Shown piece after piece: positions 34,489 to 44,768 of a stretch of DNA of 64,000 bases. The stretch lies in the NCBI GenBank assembly GCA_025200525.1, contig CM045761.1:100292182-100356181 (forward strand), read 5' to 3'. The translations under genes and the position numbers were made by a program. The notes under the pieces were generated by a model. That model was given only the letters and a program-made list of their open reading frames with translations, was not told the origin of the DNA and ran no database searches. How positions within the stretch are numbered: the stretch's first letter is position 1; the number at the start of each line of letters is the position of its first letter. Source of the DNA: Camellia lanceoleosa (lineage: Eukaryota > Streptophyta > Magnoliopsida > Ericales > Theaceae).

Positions 34489-34901
34489 CCTATAAATTAC
34501 AATAGAATTAATTTAGCACACTAACCCACACGTGCCCGCAACTTGCTTTACATGTTTGATAACAATAATGCTATATATTCCTCTACTATATAACAATTAA
34601 ATTTCATCCCACATAAGTACTTAGTCATGTAAACACATACGGATTATACTCTTATGATGAGATTCGTCCCACGAAAAATCAAGAATTCTTAGTAAAATGA
34701 GTATCGATCAAGTACCCTTCTAATAAGACCTCAAGGAATTTAACAAGCGCAAACAACATCCCAAAAGTCCAATCCCATACCCATTTAGTCACATAAACAT
34801 GTTATCACATAGTCACAAAATGCATAACACTTCCTAAGCATGCTAAATGAACCCATTGTGGTTAAACAACCACTTCCCACGAGCTCCAAGTATTCAAACC
34901 C
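34489..34901 (-). other. Untranslated leader of the gypsy element
   Basis: About 410 bp between the primer-binding site and the proposed gag start. I see no domain. Probably the RNA leader with packaging signals. Confidence 0.5.
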
Positions 34902-34917
34902 GGTAGCTCTGATACCA
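34902..34917 (-). other. Primer-binding site, initiator tRNA-Met
   Basis: Read on the minus strand, TGGTATCAGAGCTACC begins three bases after the 5' LTR end ACA. It is a perfect match to the standard TGGTATCAGAGC. Confidence 0.93.
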
Positions 34918-34920
34918 ATT

Positions 34921-36910
34921 TGTAATGCCGAAATTTCTAGCCCAAATGATAAGACAACAATCATGGCTCTTTCAAGAAAAACCGAATATAAATCTCCAAA
35001 CTTACATTACATGATACAATAGTCCTTCATGCAACAATACATTAATCCAACAACATGTAAATAAACAAATAAATACCCCCAAGGGTTTACAAGTTTCCAA
35101 GGCTTGAGCCTGGTTACACAAAACGGTTATTCAAACCCATACAAACACAGCTCTTGGCTTGCACACAGAGTCACAGCAAAATGAGAGCATTGTACTCCTA
35201 ACACACATACTTCCACGCCCCTAGTTGGGTGGGATCACCACATCTTTTCCTATACAAAAATCCTATAGGGTGATCATAAAGCTTAGTAGGAAATTCTTAA
35301 CAAAGTATATACATTTTATACAAGTAAATGCACATGCCATGCTATGCCCTTTTTGAAGATAAATTACATTTTCATCTTTTGAAAATCATCATGCTCAATG
35401 ATATCATATAATTTCAATTGTTCAAAACTTAACAATTTATTTCAAGGGCTGTAAACACGACTCTGGTAATCCCTAGGTCGGTGTTTGTAAGTAGACTATA
35501 CAAGTACTACCAACTTGTCATTTTTATTGGTATTAACCGGAAGGCTCAACACCTATTCGCACAAGTTTTCAGTCTTTCACCCCGGACTATCAGGCCAACT
35601 TATTCAATATCATCTATACCACCTATTAAGACTTACCAACGTATTTATCCCAAAACCATTCCATGAAAACTTGTTTCTCAACATTCTTTTCTCAATACAA
35701 GTTTTCAAATCAACTTTCAAAGTTTAACGTAATCAAATGAATTGATATGCCAATTTCACAAGATAAATATAAATACTTTTATTCCAATCCATCATCCAAG
35801 GAATAACACAATTCCCTCTTCTCAAGTATCCTCAACAATTAGTCATTTCAAGACTATTTCAACGTTTTGAACAATAATTTTGAAAATGAACAACAATTCT
35901 CATATTTCATGAAATTCATCATTTATATAAATATAAATAAAAAATTTTCCAAACATCTATTTATTTTGACACACAAAATTAATATAACAATATCATTCAT
36001 GGATTTTCAATCTTTTTTAAAAATATCCCCAAATTCTAGGTTTTCTCACCAAAACTATACAACTCAAATCTTTTGAAAGAAAACTTTTCAAAATCATCTT
36101 TTCTTCAATCAACGAAGATCAAAACTCATAAGATCATTTTAAAAGACCAAGAGACAAACCCACTTTCAAAATCTCTCAACTTCTCGAATTTACAATCAAT
36201 TTTCAAAGCTATCGAAAGATGATTTTGAAAATCATCTAGATCTTGCAAATATATATATATATATAACTCTAAGAAAATTCCTACCTCAAATTTTGAAGAA
36301 GAAATGAGATGAAACCCCCAAAATCAACGGCGTCGAAACTCGATCTTCACCGCACACAATGAAGCCCTCGAGAAGTTAACCAACTTTTATGAAGAACTTA
36401 CGGCAGAACTCTAATGGATCTTGAGAAATCAAGGTTTTGATCCAATTTGGTGTAGGAAAATGTAAAGAAAAGGGAGAGGAAAGGGTTTTTATAGAGAGAT
36501 ATACAAAAGTGATCTGAAATATCAGATTCACGAGCTGATATAACATGGTTTGCCCGAGCGTGGAAAGCCCCGCTCGAACGTCAAATACACTTTCCCAGTA
36601 CTTTTGCAGACAGGTCAAACTTCTGAAACCAAACATTTTTCGCTCGAGCAGACAAGCAACTTCTAATGCATTTTGCATTTTGCATTTTTGCTTTGGTGGT
36701 GCTGTCCCTCAACCCTGCCAGGGCGCTACCCTAGGACTTGCCAAGGGGCACTGCCCCCTGGACCCCCACGAGCTAACTGGGTAGCTCGATCCCCGCCAGG
36801 GCACTGCCCTTGGACCCGCCAAAAGGTGTTGCCCCCTGGACCACCGCGAGCTGACCGGGCAGTTCGATCATCAACATACTCAACGAAGTGGCAAAACTGG
36901 GATCGCTACA
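34921..36910 (-). mobile_element. 5' LTR of the chromodomain gypsy element
   Basis: The 1,990-bp LTR is bounded by TGTAATGCCG and GGATCGCTACA, adjacent to the primer-binding site at 34,902-34,917. On the minus strand TATAAAAA lies at 36,486-36,493. The motif pair at 36,553/36,573 is about 60 bp upstream of it. A (TA)n run (about 36,248-36,263) and GC-rich repeats (36,700-36,880) match the other LTR. Confidence 0.93.
36553..36648. promoter_or_regulatory. CTCGAG-type motifs in the 5' LTR
   Basis: CCCGAG (36,553) and CTCGAA (36,573) are 20 bp apart; an intact CTCGAG lies at 36,643. They stand just upstream of the minus-strand TATA box at 36,486-36,493. The conserved linker CAGTACTTTTGCAGACAGG lies between them. 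Confidence 0.5.
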
Positions 36911-38296
36911 ACTCTAAGCCGTCTTTGGAGGTTAGAGCGGTGATCGGCCAGTAATCATAGATTACCTACGGCCTCAAGGACACAATTTTAAAATATTTAA
37001 ATAATATCAGGGTCTGAAGTAGAAGCAAAATAGAAATAACACTGTCCATTGAGCAATGCATACATGATACGATCAGAAATATTTAAAACATCTCATAATA
37101 CACTTATAATATATAAACAAACATTCATCTACTACATAACCCAAGATCACATACATTGCGTAACAAATCATAACAAAATGATGCTTAACAAAGCGTGGTC
37201 AAAAACAAAAGCTAAAGCCTCATCACGGAGGCACATCCTTGGGTGACTTGACAAAAAAAGGGCGGACTCCAAGACAAGCTTTAATGTTGATCTTCCAGAT
37301 GCTCACCTACATATACATAAGGGAAGGGGGTGAGCTAAAGCCTAATGAGTAATAACAATGTAAAGGATTTAATGAATGAGTCTCAAATTTTAGAAAACAT
37401 TCTTATCATATTCAAAACATCATTAAGAAATAAATCGTACATATTTTTAATAAATTATATGGTTCATCTAATACATTAAACAAATTTAAGCTTGGTAGAA
37501 CAACCTTTAGTCCAATACATGGAAGAATGATCTTTGGTCCAATACATGGTAGAATGACCTTTGGTCCAATATATAACAGTTGTACAGAACGACCTGTGGT
37601 CCAACTTAAAACATATAAGATAGAACGACTTCAGGTCCAATATATAATTTTCATAGAGAATTCATTACAGGATGCCAAATTAAATTATCAAAACAAAAAC
37701 TCATTCATTCATGTCAAAATATAATTTTAGAAAACATATCATATCAGAATATTTCACAAAATAACTTTACGAAAATATCTTTACAAAGATATTACTCACA
37801 GTGACTTGGTCGAATGCTATCCTTGGCGGTTCAGCCTAAAATCTTCAATTTGGTGAATTCTTGACAAATTATTGAACTCCTCTTCAATTCTTTACCTTTC
37901 CTAGCTTTTCCTTAGCTTTTCTTCACCATTTCCTGCAAATAGGTTCTAAGAATTGAACTCTCTCTCTCTGCTCTTAGAGTTCTTCTCCAACACAAAAGTT
38001 TTGATTACAAATGATTTCTCCTCTTTAATTATTTTATTGATAACAAATACAAAGAGCTTTCTTTTAATTTCTAGAATAGTCTTAACATTTCTCCATTACT
38101 TATATTATTAACCTAGATTAGATTTACTACTAATTATGCATTAGTTATTTAATTAATTCTTAAACTTAATTAATTATATATAATTCTCATGTTAACTAAT
38201 CTAATGACTAGCAGTTAAGTCCTAATTTAATTGTATTTAATTTTACCAATTTGAATCAGATTTTTAATCAAACTCCTAAAAGACTCTAAATATTAT

Positions 38297-39026
38297 CTGT
38301 TTGGTAACCATTCAGTTTTCAGTTTTTAGTTTTCAGTTTATATTTAAATTTTTTTTAAAAACTGTCATAAAAACTTGTTTGATAATTTTTTTGATTTATA
38401 AATGATTGTCTCAGTTTACAAATTTGACGAAAAAACGTAAACTCAAAAAATGAGTTTACGCTTTCAGTTTTCAACTTTTTTTTTCAAATAATTTTTTTTT
38501 TCAATTAATTTTTTTTTAAATATTTTTTTTCAAATAATTTTTTTAATTAATTTTTTTTTCAATTAATTATTTTTTCAAATAATTTTTTTAATTATTTTTT
38601 TCAAATAATTTTTTTAATTAATTTTTTTTCAAATAAATTTTTTTTTTCAATTAGTTATTTTTTCAAATAATTTTTTTTAATTATTTTTTTTTTCAAATAA
38701 TTTTTTTTTCCAATTAAATTTTTTTTTCAATTATTTTTTTAATTAATATTTTTTCAAATAATTTTTTTTTCCAATTAAATTTTTTTCAATTATTTTTTTA
38801 ATTAATTTTTTTTTCTATTATAATGTGTGTGATCCCATTGTCATAAATAATAAAAATAAATATAAATATTTTAGGCCTGAACAAACATATTTTTTAGTTT
38901 ATGTTTTTAAACATTTTGTTCAAATCAAACGCGTTTGTAATTTATGTTTTTCTAAAAATAAACAAAAGCCAGTTTATAAAATTTTTGTAAACATAAACAA
39001 AAAACGTAAACGTTACCAAATGCTAC
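38297..39026. mobile_element. MITE-like insert with AT-rich minisatellite
   Basis: CTGTTTGGTAACC at the left and GTTACCAAATGCTACC at the right form imperfect inverted ends sharing TTTGGTAAC. The interior has a short hairpin, CGTAAACTC against GAGTTTACG (38,434-38,458). It also holds a 340-bp tract (about 38,475-38,820) of repeated TTTTTTTCAAATAATTTT and TTTTAATTAATTTTT blocks. The insert lies inside the B LTR and is absent from the copy at 16,682. No clear target duplication was found, so the class is uncertain. Confidence 0.45.
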
Positions 39027-39711
39027 CTAAACTAAACTTATTAAGTTTATCAATTTTAGTTTCTCAAATCGTCAAATCTTTCAATTTCTGATCAAAATCA
39101 AAATGCCTATTAATAATTTATATATTCAAATTAGACATTTCACAAGCAAAACCAATTCAGAATAATGATAATCCCCAATCCACATAACTTTCTGAACTTA
39201 ATTAATTCCTATTAGGACTCAGTTTAATCAAATCTTAATTTTACTAAATCGAATCGAATTTTTAATTGAACTCCCATACGGTTCAATACATGAAATTAAA
39301 CTGATTGAACTCATCAATTATACTTTCTTAAGCCATTTAGGCGTTCATTTTTTGATTCAAACATAAATATTTAACAACATCATATATGAATCAGACACAA
39401 TCAAACACATATTATACATACTCAAATTAGGCACATAATATGCTAATAAATTCTATAATTAAATCAGAATATGTAAATTATCATCCAAAATCTCATAATT
39501 AAATATATGTAAATGATGTGTATGGTGTGGTTATCACAACTGATTTGTTTCCTTACAACAAGGATATGTAGGGAACCTACAGGTTTCATCACTTGCATGA
39601 ATGTATGGCATTGCCTTAAGTCTTATGGCTTCTCAAATGGGTTGGTCTTGGAGCTTTGGCATTCACTCTCGTCATGTATGACTACTCAAGTTCTGTCAAA
39701 GAGAGGCAACT

Positions 39712-41596
39712 GTAGACACTCCATTTTGGCAGATCATTAAGACTTAGGTGCTTGAAATGCTTCCCGATGAAAAAAGGTATCATAATTTCAACCTTAGAGA
39801 TGCTTAAAGTTACTAGAGTTCTTGTACTGCCATTTTCATGCTAAAACTGTTTTTTGCCAAAATTATTGTTTGTTGGTACGTATTGAGAGCCTATTTTTAT
39901 CTAGAAAAAGTTAGAATTTGAAAATTTCTATTTCACACAAAATTGTATCCCTTTGAATGAAATTTCTAATGCCGCTTGATTTGCCTCAATCCAATATTGG
40001 ATGAGAAAGTTATACCCAAAATATAAAAGTTTGCCAAGGATGTACGACCGCACAAACATGCCTTATGCTGCTGCATTGTTTTTCTTGGACTATATTGCAA
40101 ATAAGGGGGGGGGGGGGGAGGGGCGCCACAAGTTAGCGATGGGAAGCCCTAAGAGGATCTTTCTTGACCCCCAATGCTCGTCTTTGCCTATAAATACACC
40201 CCCTCTCCTTCCTTTTCAAAATGCTGAACTTTTGAGCAAAATGGTGAGTTTTTGAGTGAAATTCCTTGCTTCCTCTTCTCTCAAACCGTAGGCTCCGAAA
40301 ATACACCCTCCTACAGCAACTCTAAGAACTAAAAAATCATCTAAGGTTTGAAGAACTCAAATCAAAGAAAAGCCTAAACCTAAGGGAAGCAATCAAATAA
40401 TGGTTTCTAGTCTTTCTTCACATTCTTTGGTTTGATAATCAAACCAACAAGTAAGTGTCTCCTTTTACTTGATTTCAGTAGTTTTTAATCCATATTTTTC
40501 AATATTTAATCATACTAGGGTGTTAGTTTTTCATATCATCATGTATGTTATTAGTTTTTCACTTTGTTTCACATGTTTTGTTTAGTTTATCAAACAACAT
40601 GTTTAGGTTACATAAATCATGTAATACTCCTACATACAGCTCTATTTGATCATTATCTAGTTTCAACATATTTTTCTTTGTGTTACGTGTTAGTTGCTTT
40701 TTGTGCTTAAAAATCATGTTAGTAGCCTCAAACCGGGCTTAGGGTCATTATTTTATGATTAGTTGCATCTTTAAGGTTCATACTTATTTTATGTAATGCA
40801 TATAAGACACTTGAGTGGGCATTTGGGTAAGTTTCCTTATTCTTCATAGCATATACTTGCTTGTTGCATTGTTTTTCAATAATCCAAGTCTACATACTTT
40901 TCTATGCAAAATTGAATCTTTTGGATGTTTTTATGAATATTATTTATTTTAGTTCAAGTTTATGGCCATGTTGTATTAAAAATCTCTTTTGAGTGGAAAA
41001 TCATTATTTTAATAGAAAACATGGCTTTATTTTTTCAATTAAAATAAATTATATTTATTTTATTTAAATCATCTAGTTTTAGGATAACTTAAGGGTTTTA
41101 GGGTTAATAATGAATTTTGTAGAAAAATTAATTCTTTAATCTCATAAAATAAAAGGTTAGTAGAGGCCAATCACTTGACTAGGCAAGAGGGGTGCATCAA
41201 TTAATGACCTTCTTTTCTTGTACCTAAGTTCCCGAACCAAAAATATTTGGTTGTGACGGGTTAGTGCCTTTACTTAGTTTTCCTTTTTAAAGGTTTCTTA
41301 GTTTCCGTTAAAAATTAAGTGGTGACTCTATGGCCCTGTTTGGCAGAGCTGTGGGAGACTGCTTATAGCTTATGCCCAAACAGCTTATACCTTATAACTT
41401 TCAGCTTAAGCTGATTTCCAGCTTATTCTCAAAGCATATCCAACCCAGCTCACAGAATAAGCTGATTTCTGACTTCCACAAAGCTATAAGCTATAAGCAT
41501 AAGCTAAACCAAACATATCAAAACAGCTTAAATTAAGCTGAAAGCTAAAAATAAGTGCTGACAAACAGGGCCTATGTAGGTTAAAGCAAGTTAACA
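39712..41596 (+). mobile_element. Tat/Ogre-type LTR, probably solo
   Basis: It starts TGTAGACACTCCATTTTGG, like the LTR at 53,463. A TATA box lies at 40,189-40,196 and an 11-G or longer run near 40,110. The stretch 41,155-41,325 aligns by eye with 56,212-56,385 (GTAGAGGCCAATC, ATGACCTTCTTYTC, ARGTGGYGACTCT). The end AAAGCAAGTTAACA matches AAAGCAAGTTACA of the other copy. The four bases CAAC flank both sides (39,708-39,711, 41,597-41,600), or GCAAC/ACAAC with one mismatch, so the duplication is only tentative. A MITE sits near its 3' end. Confidence 0.7.
41332..41572. mobile_element. MITE, 241 bp, inverted ends GGCCCTGTTTG
   Basis: The left end GGCCCTGTTTGGCAG and the reverse complement of the right end, GGCCCTGTTTGTCAG, differ at one of 15 positions. 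The interior folds back around TTATAGCTTAT and ATAAGCTATAAG blocks. It has no coding capacity. Flanking bases are compatible with a 3-bp duplication TAT (PIF/Harbinger-like) or, if the end is set one base inwards, a 5-bp CTATG. The superfamily is therefore left open (hAT or PIF/Harbinger). Confidence 0.85.
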
Positions 41597-41891
41597 CAAC
41601 ATTTGGGGGTGGAAACATGCTTAATATCCAAAAAGACACGACGTCTACAACCATTAGTTTGGAATGCCCAGTAAACGCACACACACCCAGCTCTTTTTTC
41701 CCAATCCAATACACATTCATAACTATAATAAACAATTAAACAAGCTAATCAAATAAACAAGTATAGGGTTACAAAGTTAGGTGTTAGTATTCTAGAAATT
41801 CCCCAAAGAATTGGACTTGGATTATTCAGTATGCCCCATCTTTTGCTACTTTGCTAACCTTACCCTGGATGCCTACAACGGTTACATACTG

Positions 41892-42788
41892 TGAAAAACC
41901 TACTTGATTCATGATTCGAAATAGATTGAATTGCAACAAATCTCAAACAATCAAAACTAACAATTTAAATCATTTAGCACGTACAAAAGTGATTTTGATT
42001 GTTGTTTCACAATTAATAAATCGACACAAACTATTTATACGTGGAAAAAATCATAGTTAGAGCACCTCCAATTGTGATTTAAAAACTACAAGCGAAATGC
42101 TACTAATCGATCCATTATAAAGAATGAACATACACAAGATTATCAAACAATTTACCCAACACACTATAAAATTGTTTTCCACCACTTGTGCTTATTTAAC
42201 CAACACCTTTGTCTCAGAATTGATTAGTCTAATGTTGAATCCACAACACCCATGTCAAATCCGTGACAATGAGTCACTTCGAACTCCTTCAAAGCCTTCA
42301 CCCTCGAACCTTTGGAATCTACCAAACAAACTCTTTTTGAATAGAATGATCAAACACCTCTTTGATGTAATCAATTTAACTCATGAGATAAACTCACAAA
42401 GACATCAAAGGAAATAAGTAAAAAGCTCCAGAAGCAATCACAAACTCTCAAGATGTAGATCTAGATGCCATAACCTTAGAATCTATCTTTTGTACAGCTT
42501 TATAGTGAGTAGGGTCACAGAGACTGCTCAAGCAATGGAATGGTCACTCGAGCATTGTGCCTTACACGCATGAAACCAAAAATGCCATCGCTCGAGCCAC
42601 CACAAGGCTCGCTCTAGCGAACATTGACCCCTTCTAGTATTTTTACAAATAGGTTGAATTTCTGGAAGCAGGGATTCTTCGCTCGAGCGACCACTCTGTT
42701 ACTCAAGCAGTCCATGAAGAAACAACCATTGAAGTTACAACTAAAAAAAGTGTTTGCTTGCGAAATTGACAACATAAGGGACCTAATA
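41892..42788 (-). mobile_element. 3' LTR of the copia element
   Basis: It starts TGAAAAACC in plus orientation and ends GGGACCTAATA, where the terminal CA has become TA. It is collinear with the 5' LTR throughout and carries three CTCGAG-type pairs at 42,527-42,707. Many scattered transitions relative to the other LTR suggest an insertion of some age. Confidence 0.93.
42527..42707. promoter_or_regulatory. Three CTCGAG-type pairs, copia 3' LTR
   Basis: Pairs start at 42,527/42,547 (CTCAAG, CTCGAG), 42,591/42,612 (CTCGAG, CTCTAG) and 42,682/42,702 (CTCGAG, CTCAAG), so spacing is 20, 21 and 20 bp. A CTAGTATTTTT linker at 42,635 separates the last two pairs. Confidence 0.55.
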
Positions 42789-42800
42789 ATCTCCCCCTTT
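42789..42800 (-). other. Polypurine tract of the copia element
   Basis: AAAGGGGGAGAT on the minus strand directly precedes the 3' LTR start (TATTAGGTCCC). It confirms orientation and the LTR edge. Confidence 0.85.
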
Positions 42801-42858
42801 GTCAATTCCCAAAAAAAAACACATCTAACATTTGCATCCTAACAAACTTATGCTTTAG

Positions 42859-42890
<32 letters not shown>

Positions 42891-43032
42891 CTAAACCATT
42901 CTAAAACACCACTTTTTAATAACCGTGCGAAGAGAATAAACCACCTGCAAAGAACACAACATTGCACAAACACTAGAAATAGATAAATGAATTATTAGCA
43001 TGATTAGCAGTGATAGACAAATGATAAAAATG

Positions 43033-43081
<49 letters not shown>
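42859..43081. repeat. (AC)n and a 47-base poly(A) run
   Basis: An (AC)n run at about 42,859-42,887 is followed by an uninterrupted A run at 43,035-43,081. Both lie between the polypurine tract and the extra reading frame. The A run may be a replication-slippage tract; its exact length is liable to sequencing error. Confidence 0.8.
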
Positions 43082-43083
<2 letters not shown>

Positions 43084-43302
43084 CATAATCCAAACCATCA
43101 AAACATATAAACCAAATATAATCCCAACCAACCAAACCAAACCAAATACTCTCCTTTCGTGATTGAGAGAGACAGAAATAATCAAAGGGGCCAAAAACAG
43201 ACAAGTAACATACTATCAAAATAAGAAACAAGAAGATATGTCCATCAAGAAAAATAAGATCTGCCCAAAATAGATAAACAGAAAACCATCATGGATACGG
43301 TG

Positions 43303-44568
43303 GTGGTGGAGGCTGCTATTGCATCTGAAGTAGTGAAAGTATCTGTGCAAGTTAGAGAGAGGACTGGTCCATGGCATGCTCTATTCGTCTAGAGAAAGCC
43401 TCCAAAGTAGTAAGACGAGCATCAGTGGATATCTCTAAGTCAGTGAGACATACATCATATACATCCATCTGGGTGTCCAACAGATCGAAACGTGCAAACA
43501 TGGCTTGCCCGACCTGGTAAAGATGTCCTCAAATAGTACGAGCTAGAGCAGGCTGCTCCCCCTTACCAGCAATTGCAATATCCAGTTCAGCTTCTTCATC
43601 TATCTAATCCTCACTTGCACTAGAACCACCCATCCTTAACGAAACCCTCTTAATATGAGCTTGACTTTTTGATAAAGTCCTTTTAGTAATAGGTTTTACT
43701 GGACACGCAAACTCATCGTCTAAAGAGGAAGGGACAGAAATAGACGATGGAATCCGATTGACAAGACACCCATACGAATGCCCTAAGGATTTTTTCCTTT
43801 CTAAAACCGAAATCATCTTTTCAACAATCATTTTTGGAAGATTAATAGGAAGACGATGGTCTATACAGTAGAGAACATAACCTTAGTCCTGAGAGATGTT
43901 GGAACTATGGGTAGTGACATGAATATTGGCATAAACAATGATGTTCAAGAGGTGAAAATAAAGGAGGAGTTCATTTTGTTTAATAAGTGCCCTGGCAATG
44001 CAAGTTCGAGATGTGACACATATTTCAAAAGGCACCATATCAAAGTCAGCATTGCGAAAGGCAAGGAATGGAAAGTGACAATTTTGCACAGAAAGAATAT
44101 CAAGGTAGGACCAAATAAACTCCGCATTGGCATGGAGTTCCTTGGAATGGACCTATGTTTTGAAAGAAGTAGCGACTAGATCAACGGACTGAATGTTACA
44201 ATAGAATTCCCAAACCCAACTCAGACTTTATTAGCCCGAGAAGAGAAAGACACGTCACCTCTTAGCGAATCAAAGATAGAGCAAATGGGAATGGACTCAA
44301 AGGTGGTGGGTTAAACATCACACTCTAGATGGACGGTCCTAGACTCATAGAAATCCTGAAACAAAGTGGCTTTCTCCTTAGATTAGAATTTCTCAGTGTT
44401 ATAGGAGGGACGTGACACAGTAGCCTTTCGTTTTTTAGAGGATTCAATCATTACTTGGAAAGGCACTAAACCACTTGAAATCGAGGAGATCAATGTTGCA
44501 TAAAGCAAGGAGGATGAAATCACCCTGGATTTGGGAAAAAAAGTGAACTGAGAGGACGATTCTAGCAA
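43303..44568 (-). pseudogene. Extra ORF after pol, plant transposon-protein type
   Basis: Downstream of RNase H the minus strand reads as one degenerate protein. It opens with a Ser-rich start and KKRKATVSRPSYNTEKF, then a block EKATLFQDFYESRTVHLEC. A middle region has FPFLAFRNADFDMVPFEICV, and later MIVEKMISVLERKKSLG with HSYGCLVNRI. The tail is coiled-coil-like (LTDLEISTDARLTTLEAFSR). The layout resembles the putative plant transposon protein domain (Pfam PF20167, from memory), seen next to plant retroelements. Several stops and one or more frame changes are present. Its role is unknown; it is not an envelope by any feature I can see. Recognition is by block pattern only. Confidence 0.6.
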
Positions 44569-44587
44569 TTTAAACTAGTGCAGACCA

Positions 44588-44758
44588 CTCGAGCGACCAT
44601 TTTGTCGTTTGAGTGAAGTCACTGAAACATGGTTCCGTCACTCAAGCCAAGGCTTTGTTGCTCGAGCCCAAAGGACATGCTCTCAGAAGTTTGGACCACC
44701 TACAAAATTACTAGATTGAGGCATTTACTGCTTGAGCGTAAGAACCGTCGCTCGAGCG
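44588..44758. promoter_or_regulatory. Three CTCGAG-type pairs inside the copia element
   Basis: Pairs start at 44,588/44,608 (CTCGAG, TTTGAG), 44,641/44,661 (CTCAAG, CTCGAG) and 44,731/44,751 (CTTGAG, CTCGAG), each exactly 20 bp apart. The inverted linker TACAAAATTACTAG lies at about 44,702-44,715. The cluster stands just upstream of the extra reading frame in its own orientation, so it may be a promoter for it (inference). Confidence 0.55.
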
Positions 44759-44768
44759 ATGTCAACAA

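Larger units (their letters stand above)
27466..36910 (-). mobile_element. Complete chromodomain-type Ty3/gypsy element
   Basis: A 9,445-bp element on the minus strand has two LTRs (5' at 34,921-36,910; 3' at 27,466-29,461), a tRNA-Met primer-binding site, a polypurine tract, and the order gag, protease, RT, RNase H, integrase, chromodomain. Flanking pentamers ATTCT (27,461-27,465) and ACTCT (36,911-36,915) differ by one transition and probably are the target duplication. The integrase-last order and C-terminal chromodomain place it among chromoviruses, best guess Tekay/Del. Its LTRs look very similar by eye over the first 120 bp, implying a fairly young insertion. Yet gag, RT and integrase carry stops or frameshifts, so it is non-autonomous now. 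Confidence 0.95.
27454..39538 (-). mobile_element. Solo LTR, family B, split by a gypsy element
   Basis: The body at 36,911-39,538 matches the B LTR at 16,682: shared CCAGTAATCATAGATTA near its left and GTGGTTATCACA at its right end. Its first 12 bases lie at 27,454-27,465 (TATCAAGATTCT, against an expected TGTCACAACTCT). The gypsy element 27,466-36,910 separates the parts. A perfect 5-bp duplication ACTGA flanks the reconstituted LTR (27,449-27,453 and 39,539-39,543). Removing the inner element gives about 2.6 kb. No genes. Confidence 0.82.

Noticed and set aside
7017..34917. tRNA-Met-like sequences
   Set aside because: Only 11-16 bases matching the tRNA 3' end next to LTRs; they are primer-binding sites and not tRNA genes.
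42973..43231. Phe-rich frames
   Set aside because: Produced by the 47-base A run read on the minus strand.
43856..44179. 107-residue plus-strand frame in the copia element
   Set aside because: Antisense to the extra minus-strand frame, whose blocks are recognisable; no domain in the plus frame.
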